Source: Glycomyces terrestris
Lineage (GTDB): Bacteria; Actinomycetota; Actinomycetes; Mycobacteriales; Micromonosporaceae
Assembly (NCBI RefSeq): GCF_003933745.1
Contig: NZ_RSEB01000006.1
Location: 1 to 64,000 of the forward strand
Direction of reading: 5' to 3'
Length of the DNA: 64,000 nucleotides
Below, piece by piece: positions 24,972 to 33,355 of the stretch (its first letter is position 1; each line of letters opens with the position of its first letter). A program made the position numbers and the translations under genes. The notes below the pieces were generated by a model, which was not told the DNA's origin, did not search any database, and was given only the letters and a program-made list of their open reading frames with translations.

Positions 24972-25781
24972 CTAGTCGCGGGTGGCGCGGTCGGCGGCGC
25001 GGACGAGGTCGAAGACCAGGCCCGGCCGGGTGACGAAGTAGGCGTGTGAGGCGCCCGCGTACTCGCTCACGGTCGATCCGGCCCGCTCGGCCATCGACCG
25101 CTGCGAGGCCGCGGGGATGGCCTGGTCGCCGCCGAACACCGCGTACCAGGACGGGATCGTCTTCCACGCCGGCGGGCCCGAGGGCGAGCCCAGCGCCGTC
25201 AGGGTCACCGGCCGCTGCATCGCGGCCATCGCGCGGGCCTCGGCCGAGGTGACCTCGTCGATGAACGCGCGCCGGAACTCGCCGGCGCGGATCGACAGCT
25301 CCACGTTCGTCCCGCCGCCGGGCACCGGCACCTCGACGGCGTCGACGACCTCGGGCAGGATCCCGCCCTCCGACAGGTCGAACGCGCTCTCGCCCTCCTC
25401 GGGCGCGAACGCCGCGATGTAGACCAGGGCCTTGACGTTCGGGTTGCCGGCGGCGGCGTTGGTGATCACCGCGCCGCCGTAGGAGTGCCCGACCAGGACG
25501 ACCGGACCGGTGATCGAGGCGAGCACGGCCTTGACGTACTCGGTGTCGGAGGCCAACGCCCGCAGCGGGTTCGCGACCGCCACGGCCCGGTACCCGGAGG
25601 CGTGGAGCTTGCGGATCGTCCAGTTCCACCCGGACGCGTCGGCGAACGCCCCGTGGACGAGGACGACCGTGGGCTTGGACGACGAGGACTCGGCCGACGC
25701 CGCCTCGCCGACGGCGAGCGAGGCGACCACGGGCACCGCGGCGGCGCCCAGCAGGAGTGTTCTTCGGCTCGGAGCAGTCAT
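24972..25781 (-). CDS. Secreted alpha/beta hydrolase (Tat signal)
   Basis: 269 residues. A Tat-like signal (SRRTLLLGAAAVPVVASLA, ending about AASA at 27-30) precedes an esterase-type domain: VLVHGAFADASGW, nucleophile elbow GHSYGG, Asp in AVFGGDQAIP and His in GASHAYF. It matches the salicylate-esterase/EstA-like 'alpha/beta hydrolase-6' group that actinomycetes export. AAGGGA stands before the ATG. It is first of a two-gene operon with another hydrolase. Natural substrate not inferable. Confidence 0.85.
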   Translation of the reverse strand: MTAPSRRTLLLGAAAVPVVASLAVGEAASAESSSSKPTVVLVHGAFADASGWNWTIRKLHASGYRAVAVANPLRALASDTEYVKAVLASITGPVVLVGHSYGGAVITNAAAGNPNVKALVYIAAFAPEEGESAFDLSEGGILPEVVDAVEVPVPGGGTNVELSIRAGEFRRAFIDEVTSAEARAMAAMQRPVTLTALGSPSGPPAWKTIPSWYAVFGGDQAIPAASQRSMAERAGSTVSEYAGASHAYFVTRPGLVFDLVRAADRATRD

Positions 25782-25959
25782 GACAGGTTCCCTTCAACGG
25801 AGGAATGAGGTGTCCTCACCGTAGGGAGACCGCCATGCCGGAACAGTGACGAAACAGTGCCGTGCCAGGGGTCTCCTCGCGGTCCCCGGGTCGACGCGGG
25901 GGCGAACTAGCATGGAGCCGTATTGGTCTGGCGTTCGTCGACAGGTGAGGAGTCCTTGG

Positions 25960-26904
25960 TTGGCGGCAGCTTCGGGCAGGGCGGCGGAGGACCCGTTCGA
26001 TCACTGCGCGCTGCACTACGTCGGTGATCAGGAGTACCTCGAGGGCACGGTGCCCTTCATCGATGCCGCGCTTGCCGCCGGTGACCCGGTCGCCGTCGCC
26101 GTGCCCGGGCCGAGTCTGCGATTGCTGCGCGGTGCCCTGGGCGATGCGGTGCAGCACGTCCAGATGCTCGACATGGCGGAGGTCGGCGCCAACCCCGGAT
26201 GCATCATCACCAAGGTGTTGCGCGATTTCGCCGATCGGCACGCAGGCCGGCGCGTGCACCTCATCGAGGAGCCGACCTGGCCGGCGCGAACCGCGGCAGA
26301 ATACCCCGCCTGCGCCCTGCATGAAGCGCTCGTCAACCTCGCCTTCACCGGCCGGGACGCCGCCATCCTCTGTCCGTACGACTGCGCAGGGCTCCAGGCG
26401 CAGTGGATCGCCGACTCACAGGCCACGCACCCGATGCTGGTCGACCGCGCCGGGCGCCGCCCCAGCCGCTCCTACGATCCCGACCGCGTCATCGCCGACT
26501 CCAACCGACCCCTCGACCCCAGGCCGTGGACCGCCATCGAACGGCAGGTCGACCGCGACACGATCGACAACGCCCGCTGGTTCGCCACCTCGTACGGCCG
26601 CAGCGCGGGCCTGGGCAGCCTGCAGCTCGTCGACCTCGAGATCGCCGTCACCGAGCTGGCCACTTTATGCGTCCTGTACGGCGGCGGCGCCGGCACCATC
26701 CGGCTCTGGAGCGACAAGAAGCAGCTTTTGTGCGAGGTCGAGGGCATCGGCCCGCTCACCGACCCGCTCGCCGGCCATCGGCCCTTCACTGAAGACCACG
26801 CCCAGGGCCGAAGCTTGCTGATGGTGCACCATGTGGTCGACCTGCTGCGCACCTACACCGGCCCCTGCGGGACGACGGCCCGGTTCCACTTGCGCCTGCC
26901 TTGA
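25960..26904 (+). CDS. MEDS-domain anti-sigma-regulator-like protein
   Basis: 314 residues with a TTG start at 25960, chosen because GAGGAG lies 7 bases before it and a TAGCAT -10-like box lies at 25908-25913; an ATG at 25912 falls on that box. The N-terminal 160 residues form a MEDS sensor domain (HCALHYVGDQEYLEGTVPF, then LIEEPTWPARTAAEYPACALHEALVN). The C-terminal part is a HATPase of the RsbW/RsbA kind, but key positions are altered: the N-box reads ELATLCVLYGG, where ELATN is usual, and the G1 box reads VEGIG where VxDxG is usual. The ending GRSLLMVHHVVDLL and GTTARFHL is conserved. It probably regulates a sigma-factor cascade, perhaps by binding only. Confidence 0.8.
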   Translation: MAAASGRAAEDPFDHCALHYVGDQEYLEGTVPFIDAALAAGDPVAVAVPGPSLRLLRGALGDAVQHVQMLDMAEVGANPGCIITKVLRDFADRHAGRRVHLIEEPTWPARTAAEYPACALHEALVNLAFTGRDAAILCPYDCAGLQAQWIADSQATHPMLVDRAGRRPSRSYDPDRVIADSNRPLDPRPWTAIERQVDRDTIDNARWFATSYGRSAGLGSLQLVDLEIAVTELATLCVLYGGGAGTIRLWSDKKQLLCEVEGIGPLTDPLAGHRPFTEDHAQGRSLLMVHHVVDLLRTYTGPCGTTARFHLRLP

Positions 26905-27189
26905 CCGTCGACCGCTCTGGCAGAGGCCCGAAGTCGTCTGCTTGAACGCCGCAGCGGTCCCGCCGATAGCGTGCCGCGAAGGCAACCCCTCCGCTCCGGC
27001 GCCCGGAGTTCTGCAAGCATCCCCGACCGACTTTCGGCGGGCGCTCGGACAGGGCGCGGTTCCACGTCATGCTGGGAGTGAACGGAGCGGCGGCAGACGG
27101 ATCCGCCGTACTGTTCGGGCGGGGACCCATCCGCCGGTGCGACGGCTCCGAATCCCCGTTGAGCACGCAGATCTTCCGCCGGGAGCGAG

Positions 27190-27810
27190 ATGATGTTTGA
27201 CCAGGGCGCTGAGGCCCATCGCCGACAGGGGCCGTCGCGGCTGTCCGTGGTGCCGGGCACCGAGTCCGCCACGGCCGAGGCGCTGCTGCACCGCGCCGCG
27301 CTGGGCGAGGACGACGCCTTCGCGGCGCTCTACGACCTCGTGTCCGCTCGCGTATACGGACTGTGCCTGCGCGTCGTCCGCGATCCGGCGCAGGCCGAAG
27401 AGGTCGCCCAAGAGGTCTTCGTCGAAGTGTGGCGGACCGCGACCCGCTTCGACGAGCGGCGCGGTTCGGCCACCGCGTGGATCACCACGATCGCCCACCG
27501 CCGCGCGGTCGACCGGGTCCGGTCGGCGCAGGCGGCCGGAGAGCGGGAGCGGCGCGCCGCCGCCGCGTCCGCCGTGCCCGAGTACGACCAGGCCGCCGAG
27601 GCCGCCGCCGGGCGCCTGGAGCACCGCCAGGTCCGCCGGTGCCTGAAGACCCTGACCGAGCTGCAGCGGCAGGCGATCACGCTCGCCTACTACGGCGGCC
27701 ACACTTACCGGCAGGTCGCGACGCTGCTGGAGACCGCCGTCCCCACGGTGAAGTCCCGCATCCGCGACGGCCTGGTCAAACTGCGCGACTGCCTGGAGGT
27801 GGCCCGATGA
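27190..27810 (+). CDS. sigK: ECF sigma factor, SigK type
   Basis: 206 residues with two adjacent ATG codons at 27190 and GGGAG upstream. Region 2 (YDLVSARVYGLCLRVVRDPAQAEEVAQEVFVEVWR, with ITTIAHRRAVDRVRS) and region 4 (LTELQRQAITLAYYGGHTYRQVATLLETAVPTVKSRIRDGLVKLR) are complete. The SigK assignment rests on the sequence style and on the following RskA-like gene, whose ATG overlaps this stop (ATGA). The 285 bases before it contain the promoter and no gene I can support. SigK of mycobacteria drives fasciclin-domain secreted proteins; a fasciclin gene lies 2.4 kb downstream here. Confidence 0.88.
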   Translation: MMFDQGAEAHRRQGPSRLSVVPGTESATAEALLHRAALGEDDAFAALYDLVSARVYGLCLRVVRDPAQAEEVAQEVFVEVWRTATRFDERRGSATAWITTIAHRRAVDRVRSAQAAGERERRAAAASAVPEYDQAAEAAAGRLEHRQVRRCLKTLTELQRQAITLAYYGGHTYRQVATLLETAVPTVKSRIRDGLVKLRDCLEVAR

Positions 27811-28571
27811 GCGCTGATGTCCACACCCTGATCGGCGCCTGGGCCCTCGACGCGGTCGACGACCAGGAGCGCCGACTGATCGAGGCCCACCTAGACGAGT
27901 GCGCCTCGTGCGCGCAGGAAGCGGCCGAGCTGCGTGAAGCGGTCGCGCGGCTGTCGGACGTGACGGTGGCCGACCCGCCGGCTCGGCTGCGCGGGCGCGT
28001 GCTCGCCGAGGTGCGCCGCACCCGGCAAGCGGCCCCGGCCGCGACCGAGCCTGAGCCCGAGCCGCCGCAGCAGACCGCCCCACCGCGCCCGCGCCGCGCC
28101 CGTCTCGCCTTCCGACCGCCGCGCCTGCGCCTCGCGCTCGGCGCCGCCGCGATCGCCGTGGTCGCCGCGTTCGCCGGCGTCGTCGCGACCTGGGCCCTCC
28201 TGCACCAGCAGGCCGTTCCCAGCGAGGCGGACCGGATCGCGGCGGTCCTCGAAGCCGCCGACGCCGAAGTCGCCCAAGCGGAGCCGGACGGCGGCGGGCA
28301 GGTCACCGTGATCTCGTCGGCCTCACTGGACGAGGCCGTCGTGGTGATCGCCGACCTCGCCTCGCCCGGAGCTGACCGCTCCTACCAGGTCTGGATGGTC
28401 GACGACGCCGGACAGGTCTCGGCCGGCGTCATGGACGCGGGCGACTCCTCGGCCACCATGCTCATCGAGGACGTCGGCGACACCGACCTCATCGGAGTCA
28501 CCGAGGAACCGGCGGGCGGCTCCGACACGCCCACCCTGCCCCTGATCGCCGGCGTACCACTCGACGCCTGA
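27807..28571 (+). CDS. rskA: Anti-sigma-K factor, RskA-like
   Basis: 254 residues. The N-terminal 75 residues form an anti-sigma domain with a zinc-binding H-x3-C-x2-C (HLDECASC). A Pro-rich linker leads to one TM helix at about 111-133 (LGAAAIAVVAAFAGVVATWALL). The outside C-terminal domain (SYQVWMVDDAG, SAGVMDAGDS, IGVTEEPAGGS) is the RskA fold. It holds SigK at the membrane until proteolysis releases it. It is translationally coupled to sigK, and a strong terminator follows. Confidence 0.9.
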   Translation: MSADVHTLIGAWALDAVDDQERRLIEAHLDECASCAQEAAELREAVARLSDVTVADPPARLRGRVLAEVRRTRQAAPAATEPEPEPPQQTAPPRPRRARLAFRPPRLRLALGAAAIAVVAAFAGVVATWALLHQQAVPSEADRIAAVLEAADAEVAQAEPDGGGQVTVISSASLDEAVVVIADLASPGADRSYQVWMVDDAGQVSAGVMDAGDSSATMLIEDVGDTDLIGVTEEPAGGSDTPTLPLIAGVPLDA

Positions 28572-28587
28572 CCGTCCGAAGCGGTGA

Positions 28588-28616
28588 GACGGGCTCGGCC
28601 ACCGGCCGGGCCCGTC
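28588..28616 (+). terminator. Hairpin terminator after rskA
   Basis: Stem of 7+5 bp with one mismatch: GACGGGC (28588-28594) and CGGCC, loop ACC, then GGCCG and GCCCGTC (28610-28616), followed by GCCTTT. It starts 17 bases after the rskA stop. The next gene begins at 28700, so this ends or attenuates the sigK-rskA transcript. Confidence 0.7.
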
Positions 28617-28699
28617 GCCTTTGCGGTCGATCACGGAAAAAATCCGAGAATCTCCGCCTCCGCACCCATCCGGCGGGTTCCCGGCCCCGAATCAAGGGC

Positions 28700-30193
28700 A
28701 TGAACGACCGACTGATCGCGGCCCTCGGGGGCATCGCATGCGCCGGGGGAGCCCTGGCCGCGGCGCAGCTCGCGGCGATCGCCGTGGCCCCCGGCAGCGG
28801 ACCGGTCGCAGCCGTCGGCGCGGCCGCGGTCGATGCGACGCCCGAGCCGGTCAAGGCGTGGGCGATCCGCACCTTCGGATTCCACGACAAGCTCGTGCTC
28901 CTGGCCGGCATCGGGCTGGTCCTCTTCGCCTGCGCCGTGATCGTGGGTATCGTCGCGCGCCGCCGGATCGCCGTCGGCTACGGGGCGCTGATGCTGCTCG
29001 GCGCCGCCGGAGTGGCCGCTGCGATCTCCAGGCCCTCCGCCTCCGCCACGTGGGCCCTGCCGTCCCTGACCGGCGCCGCGATCGGCGCGGTACTGCTCTT
29101 TCTGCTCTACCGCCCCAGCCTCGCGACCGGCGCGGCCCCCGGACGCGCGGTCGACCGGCGCGGTGTCCTCCTGGCGCTGGGCGGGGCCGGCCTCGCCGGG
29201 GCGGCCGGATGGCGCTTCGGCGGCACCGGCGAGATCGACCGGGCCCGCCAGGGCCTGACCCTGCCCGAGGCCGACGACATCGGTCCGGCCGGGACCGGAC
29301 TCGACATCGACGGCCTCACCCCGTACCTGACGCCCAATCCCGACTTCTACCGCGTCGACACCGCCCTGGTCCTGCCTCGAATCCTTCCCGAGGACTACCG
29401 GCTGCGAATCGGCGGCCGCGTCGCGCGCCCGCTCGAACTCACCTACGGAGACCTGCTCGACCGCGAACTGCTCGAACGCGAGATCACCATCTCCTGCGTC
29501 TCCAACGAGGTCGGCGGCACCCTGGCCGGCAACGCGCGCTGGCTCGGCGTCAGCCTCGCCGACCTGCTCACCGAAGCCGGCCCCGAGCCCGGCGCCGACC
29601 AGGTCGTCTCCCGCTCGCACGACGGTTGGACCGCCGGCACCCCGACCAGTGCCTGCACCGACGGGCGCGACGCGCTCATCGCCGTCGGCATGAACGGCGA
29701 ACCGCTGCCCCTCGAACACGGCTTCCCGGTGCGCATGATCGTCCCCGGCCTCTACGGGTACGTGTCCGCGACGAAATGGCTGGTCGAGCTCGAACTCTCC
29801 TCCTTCGCCGACTTCGACCCCTACTGGGTCCGCCGCGACTGGGCCGCCCAAGCCCCGGTCAAGACGTTCTCGCGCATCGACACCCCCAAACCCCTCACGA
29901 CCATCGCGCCGGGTCGCACCACCGTCGCCGGGGTCGCCTGGGCGCAGCACCGCGGCATCGACCGCGTCGAGGTCCGCGTCGACGAAGGCCCTTGGGCCGA
30001 CGCCGAACTCGCCCCCGTGATCGGCACCGACACCTGGCGCCAATGGCAGTGGGCGTTGGACGCCGGACCAGGACGCCACAAATTGGAGGTCCGCGCCACC
30101 GACGCCGAGGGCGACACCCAGACCCAGGAGCGGGCCACGCCCTTCCCCGACGGCGCGACCGGCTGGCACTCGATCGTCGTGACCGCCGCATAG
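28700..30193 (+). CDS. Membrane-anchored molybdopterin oxidoreductase (sulfite oxidase family)
   Basis: 497 residues. The first 150 hold about four TM helices. Then comes a sulfite-oxidase-type molybdopterin domain with the Mo-ligand Cys in ITISCVSNEVGG (about residue 265), NARWLGVSL, the SRSHDGWTAGTP loop and LEHGFPVRMIVPGLYGY. A C-terminal Ig-like dimer domain closes it (GVAWAQHRGIDRVEVRVDEGPW). The Mo domain should face outside. Members oxidise sulfite or reduce methionine sulfoxide (YedY/MsrP); I cannot decide between these. It is located between sigK-rskA and the fasciclin gene, as in other actinobacterial SigK loci. Confidence 0.87.
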   Translation: MNDRLIAALGGIACAGGALAAAQLAAIAVAPGSGPVAAVGAAAVDATPEPVKAWAIRTFGFHDKLVLLAGIGLVLFACAVIVGIVARRRIAVGYGALMLLGAAGVAAAISRPSASATWALPSLTGAAIGAVLLFLLYRPSLATGAAPGRAVDRRGVLLALGGAGLAGAAGWRFGGTGEIDRARQGLTLPEADDIGPAGTGLDIDGLTPYLTPNPDFYRVDTALVLPRILPEDYRLRIGGRVARPLELTYGDLLDRELLEREITISCVSNEVGGTLAGNARWLGVSLADLLTEAGPEPGADQVVSRSHDGWTAGTPTSACTDGRDALIAVGMNGEPLPLEHGFPVRMIVPGLYGYVSATKWLVELELSSFADFDPYWVRRDWAAQAPVKTFSRIDTPKPLTTIAPGRTTVAGVAWAQHRGIDRVEVRVDEGPWADAELAPVIGTDTWRQWQWALDAGPGRHKLEVRATDAEGDTQTQERATPFPDGATGWHSIVVTAA

Positions 30194-30252
30194 ACCGACC
30201 GAACCACCGCCGGCGACGACCGTCCCCGGCATCCGATAAGAGAGGCACGACC

Positions 30253-30891
30253 ATGAACACTCGATTCCTGACCCGCACCGCCGCGCTGGCCGCCGCCGCC
30301 GGCATCGCGATCGCCTTGTCCGCGTGCGGATCCGATGAGGGCGGCGACGAGGCCGGCGAGGACACCACCTCGACCGGGGAGTCCATGCCCGAGGAGACCA
30401 CCGAAGAGGACATGCCCGTCTCGGGTGAGTTCGGCGACGCGTGCTCGGCCGTCCCGGCCGACGGCGAGGGCTCCTTCACCGGCATGGCCGACGACCCGGT
30501 CGCCACCGCCGCGAGCAACAACCCGGTCCTGACCACACTCGTCACCGCCGTGGGAGAAGCCGACCTGGTCGACACCCTCAACTCCGCGGAGAACATCACG
30601 GTGTTCGCACCCGTCGACGACGCGTTCGCCGCGATCCCCGAGGCCGACCTCGAAGCGGTCCTGGCCGACAAGGAGCAGCTCACCAGCATCCTGACCTACC
30701 ACGTCGTCGGCGCGCGGCTGACCCCCGAAGACCTCGCCGGCGAGCACGCCACCCTGCAGGGCGGCACGCTGAGCGTCGAGGGCTCCGGTGAGGACTTCAC
30801 CGTCAACGGCGAAGCCGCCGTCGTCTGCGGCAACGTCCAGACCGCCAACGCCACCGTCTACATCATCGACACCGTCCTCATGCCCGCATAA
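30253..30891 (+). CDS. Fasciclin-domain lipoprotein (MPT70/MPT83-like)
   Basis: 212 residues. Signal peptide with lipobox LSAC (Cys25), an acidic Thr/Glu-rich spacer (26-60), then one FAS1 domain: PVLTTLVTAVGEADLVDTL, ITVFAPVDDAFAAIP, LTSILTYHVVGARL, a Cys and VYIIDTVLMPA at the end. FAS1 proteins mediate adhesion or envelope organisation. In mycobacteria the homologous MPT70 and MPT83 are the main SigK targets, so control by the nearby SigK is a reasoned inference. A terminator follows. Confidence 0.9.
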   Translation: MNTRFLTRTAALAAAAGIAIALSACGSDEGGDEAGEDTTSTGESMPEETTEEDMPVSGEFGDACSAVPADGEGSFTGMADDPVATAASNNPVLTTLVTAVGEADLVDTLNSAENITVFAPVDDAFAAIPEADLEAVLADKEQLTSILTYHVVGARLTPEDLAGEHATLQGGTLSVEGSGEDFTVNGEAAVVCGNVQTANATVYIIDTVLMPA

Positions 30892-30901
30892 GGAAAAGGC
30901 G

Positions 30902-30934
30902 CCGGGGCCGGCCGCGACTCGCAGTCGGCCCCGG
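30902..30934 (+). terminator. Hairpin terminator after fasciclin gene
   Basis: A 9-bp perfect stem (CCGGGGCCG at 30902-30910, complement at 30926-30934) with a 15-base loop, 10 bases after the fasciclin stop. No U tract follows, as is usual in this GC-rich DNA. Confidence 0.65.
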
Positions 30935-31026
30935 AGAGAGCACCCTGCTCATCCGCTCGCCACCCCGTGCCAGGTCCGGCACAGCGGATACGCGTCACCC
31001 CTTGCCCAACGAATAGGAGTTCAGCA

Positions 31027-31467
31027 ATGTCCACTCAGCACACCCGAGGCCGCGCACCGGTGCAGATCGTCACCACGGTCGTCGCACTGGTCTTCCTCCT
31101 GGTCGGCCTCGCCGGGTTCGTCCCCGGCATCACCACCGGCCTCGACTCGATGACGTTCGCCGGCCACCACTCCGACGCCCGGCTCCTGGGCGTGTTCGAG
31201 GTATCCGTGCTCCACAACCTCGTCCACGTCCTCTTCGGCGCCGTCGGCCTCCTCATGGCCCGCACCGCGAGCGGAGCCGTGACCTACCTGGTCATCGGCG
31301 GCGCGATCTACCTCGTGCTGTGGCTGTACGGCATGCTCATCGACCTCGACTCGGCAGCGAACTTCGTCCCGGTCAACGACGCCGACAACTGGCTCCACCT
31401 GGGCCTGGCCATCGGCATGATCGGACTCGGCGCGCTCTACGCACGCAGCCGCAAAGCCGAACGCTGA
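31027..31467 (+). CDS. DUF4383 membrane protein
   Basis: 146 residues with four TM helices. It carries the DUF4383 signature: LVGLAGFVPGITT, LLGVFEVSVLHNLVHVLFGAVGLL, YLVIGGAIYLVLWLYGMLID and FVPVNDADNWLHLGL. AGGAG precedes the ATG. The biochemical function of the family is unknown. It follows the fasciclin gene in the same direction and may belong to the same SigK-related group. Confidence 0.88.
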   Translation: MSTQHTRGRAPVQIVTTVVALVFLLVGLAGFVPGITTGLDSMTFAGHHSDARLLGVFEVSVLHNLVHVLFGAVGLLMARTASGAVTYLVIGGAIYLVLWLYGMLIDLDSAANFVPVNDADNWLHLGLAIGMIGLGALYARSRKAER

Positions 31468-31500
31468 ACCGGAAGCCCGGAGAGACAATGGACCGCCCGC

Positions 31501-31546
31501 CCCCGGTCCCGAGTACCGCCCTAGACGGCCGTACTCGGAACCGGGG
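31501..31546 (+). terminator. Long hairpin after DUF4383 gene
   Basis: CCCCGGT + CCGAGTAC (31501-31516, one unpaired C) pairs with GTACTCGG + ACCGGGG (31531-31546), a 15-bp stem with a single mismatch and a 14-base loop, 33 bases after the DUF4383 stop. Likely the end of the fasciclin/DUF4383 transcription unit. Confidence 0.65.
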
Positions 31547-31625
31547 CGGCTGTCGGTGCATGGCGGCTGGGGTGAGGCACCCGAGGGGGTGGTGCCGCCG
31601 GTCGTTGGGTCGCTACCGTAGAGCG

Positions 31626-32102
31626 ATGCTGGATTCGTACGCCTCCATGGCATCGATGCGCGCCGACCTCACCGCCGAGTACCCGGGGGCCGAGCGGCTG
31701 CCGGGCCTGTCGGTCCTGTACGCCACCGAGGTGTACTTCGATGCCGCCTCCCGCACCATGATCGCCGCGTTCGACAACCTGGACGACCGCATCGAGCCCA
31801 GCGTGTTCATCCATCAGATCCGGGCGCGCGACCTGCTGTACGACCACCGGTTCATCGAGTTCGCCGAGCCCCGGACGATGCGGCACTCGGAGCCCGAGCG
31901 GTACGCGGCGCTGCGCGCGGCCTCCCTCGACGAGATCGCCCGGATGATCGGGGCCGACGATTCGGTGTTCGGCCAGGACGGGGAGCCGGTCGGCGATCCG
32001 CGCGAGGTCATCGCCGCGGCCGAGCGCGACCACACCTGGGGACTCTCCCTCTCCCAGGAACTCCTCGCCCACCTCGACACGCCGCCGGACGCACAGTCCT
32101 GA
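31626..32102 (+). CDS. Protein of unknown function, 158 residues
   Basis: A soluble acidic protein without signal peptide, TM helix or motif I recognise. TACCGT lies 6 bases before the ATG, and there is no Shine-Dalgarno sequence, supporting the start and a leaderless mRNA. Sequence features: a helical first half (LDSYASMASMRADLTAEYPG) and a central stretch with several His and Arg (SVFIHQIRARDLLYDHRFIEF). It stands alone between a terminator and the end of an ECF sigma gene on the other strand. Confidence 0.7.
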   Translation: MLDSYASMASMRADLTAEYPGAERLPGLSVLYATEVYFDAASRTMIAAFDNLDDRIEPSVFIHQIRARDLLYDHRFIEFAEPRTMRHSEPERYAALRAASLDEIARMIGADDSVFGQDGEPVGDPREVIAAAERDHTWGLSLSQELLAHLDTPPDAQS

Positions 32103-32207
32103 GCGCACGCTGCGCCCCGGTGTCGGCTCGACATCATCCGTTGAGGTTGCCCAGGTGGCACCCGGCCGGCGGATCGTGTGGAACGGCCGCCGGTCTGCGG
32201 CGCGGGT

Positions 32208-33215
32208 TCAGCTTCCGGTGAGGGAGCGCGGGAGGCCGAAGCGGGGCAGGACGCCGCTGTCGAACTTGACGAGGGCGCTGATCCGGTCGCCTGCGAAGGT
32301 GACGACCGTGAGGCCGGTTCCCAGCCGCGGCCTGCCCGGGGCGGGGTCGAGGTAGGCGGCGAAGGCCGGCTGGCCGTTGGCGCGGGTGGGGACCAGCGCG
32401 AGCGACCACCCGTCGGTCATGACCGAGGCGAAGAACGCCGCGGCGATCTCTCGGCCCTCGTATTCGAGCGGGACCGGCGGCATCGAGACCCGGACGTCCT
32501 CGGCGAAGAGCGCCACGAGCGCGTCGACGTCGCCTGACGCGTACGCGCGGACGAACCTGTCGACGAGGGCCTGCTCGGCGGCCGTGTCAGGCGCGGGCGC
32601 CGGTTCGTGGCCGCTGGGCAGCCGCTCCTCCAGCCCGGCGCGGGCGCGTTTCAGGGCGCTGTGCACGGACTCGGTGGTCGAGTCGAGCATCTCGGCCACC
32701 TCGGCGGCGCGGTAGCCGAGCACGTCGCGCAGGATGAGCACCGCGCGCTGGCGCGCGGGCAGGAGCTGCACCGCGGTCGTGAACGCGAGCGAGATCGCCT
32801 CGGTCTGCTCGTATCGGGCCTCGGGACCCGGCACCGCGCCGAGGGCGCCCTCCAGCAGCGCGTCCGGGTACGGCTCGAGCCAGGTGACCTCGCCGATCCG
32901 GGTCGGTTCGGGCGGCACGACGTCGGGGTTGCCCCACTCCCGCGCGGGGCGGCGGCGCGCCGACCGCAGCGCGTTCAGGCACCGGTTGGTCGCGACCCGG
33001 TAGAGCCAGGTCCGCACCGACGAGCGGCCCTCGAACCCGCCCAGGCCGCGCCACGCGTCCAGGAGCGTGTCCTGGAGCGCGTCCTCGGCGTCCTGCACCG
33101 AGCCGAGCATCCGGTAGCAGTGCACCTGGAGCTCGCGCCGGTACGGCTCGGTCAGGCGCCGGAACGCCTCGCCGTCGCCCGCTCGCGCCTGTGTGAGCAG
33201 TTCGGTCGCCGCCAT
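32208..33215 (-). CDS. ECF sigma factor with SnoaL-like C-terminal domain
   Basis: 335 residues from the ATG at 33215 (GGAG 7 bases upstream); an in-frame ATG at 33251 lacks a ribosome site. Region 2 (YRRELQVHCYRMLGSVQDAEDALQDTLLDAWR) and region 4 (LPARQRAVLILRDVLGYRAAEVAEMLDSTTESVHSALKRAR) are followed by about 120 residues of SnoaL-like fold (VDRFVRAYASGDVDALVALFAEDVRVSMPP). This is the SigG/ECF41-ECF56-like architecture in which the extra domain replaces a separate anti-sigma factor. It is divergent from three SDR genes, which are plausible targets, because sigma factors of this kind often drive neighbouring oxidoreductase genes. Confidence 0.87.
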   Translation of the reverse strand: MAATELLTQARAGDGEAFRRLTEPYRRELQVHCYRMLGSVQDAEDALQDTLLDAWRGLGGFEGRSSVRTWLYRVATNRCLNALRSARRRPAREWGNPDVVPPEPTRIGEVTWLEPYPDALLEGALGAVPGPEARYEQTEAISLAFTTAVQLLPARQRAVLILRDVLGYRAAEVAEMLDSTTESVHSALKRARAGLEERLPSGHEPAPAPDTAAEQALVDRFVRAYASGDVDALVALFAEDVRVSMPPVPLEYEGREIAAAFFASVMTDGWSLALVPTRANGQPAFAAYLDPAPGRPRLGTGLTVVTFAGDRISALVKFDSGVLPRFGLPRSLTGS

Positions 33216-33355
33216 GTCGTCACTCCACTCGGGTCGGAAGGTCCTCTTCATTGTGGTGACACCGGCCGGGCCGCGAAATGGTCGCTCCCGGACCGACCGA
33301 TCGCGGACCGCCGCGGAGCCTACCCCTTCGAGATCCCGATTCGAAGGAGCACCCG

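Noticed and set aside
1..26000. Genomic island carried by a phage, ICE or transposon
   Set aside because: Composition changes and at least three joints suggest rearrangement, but there is no integrase, transposase, relaxase, att repeat or terminal inverted repeat in the window.
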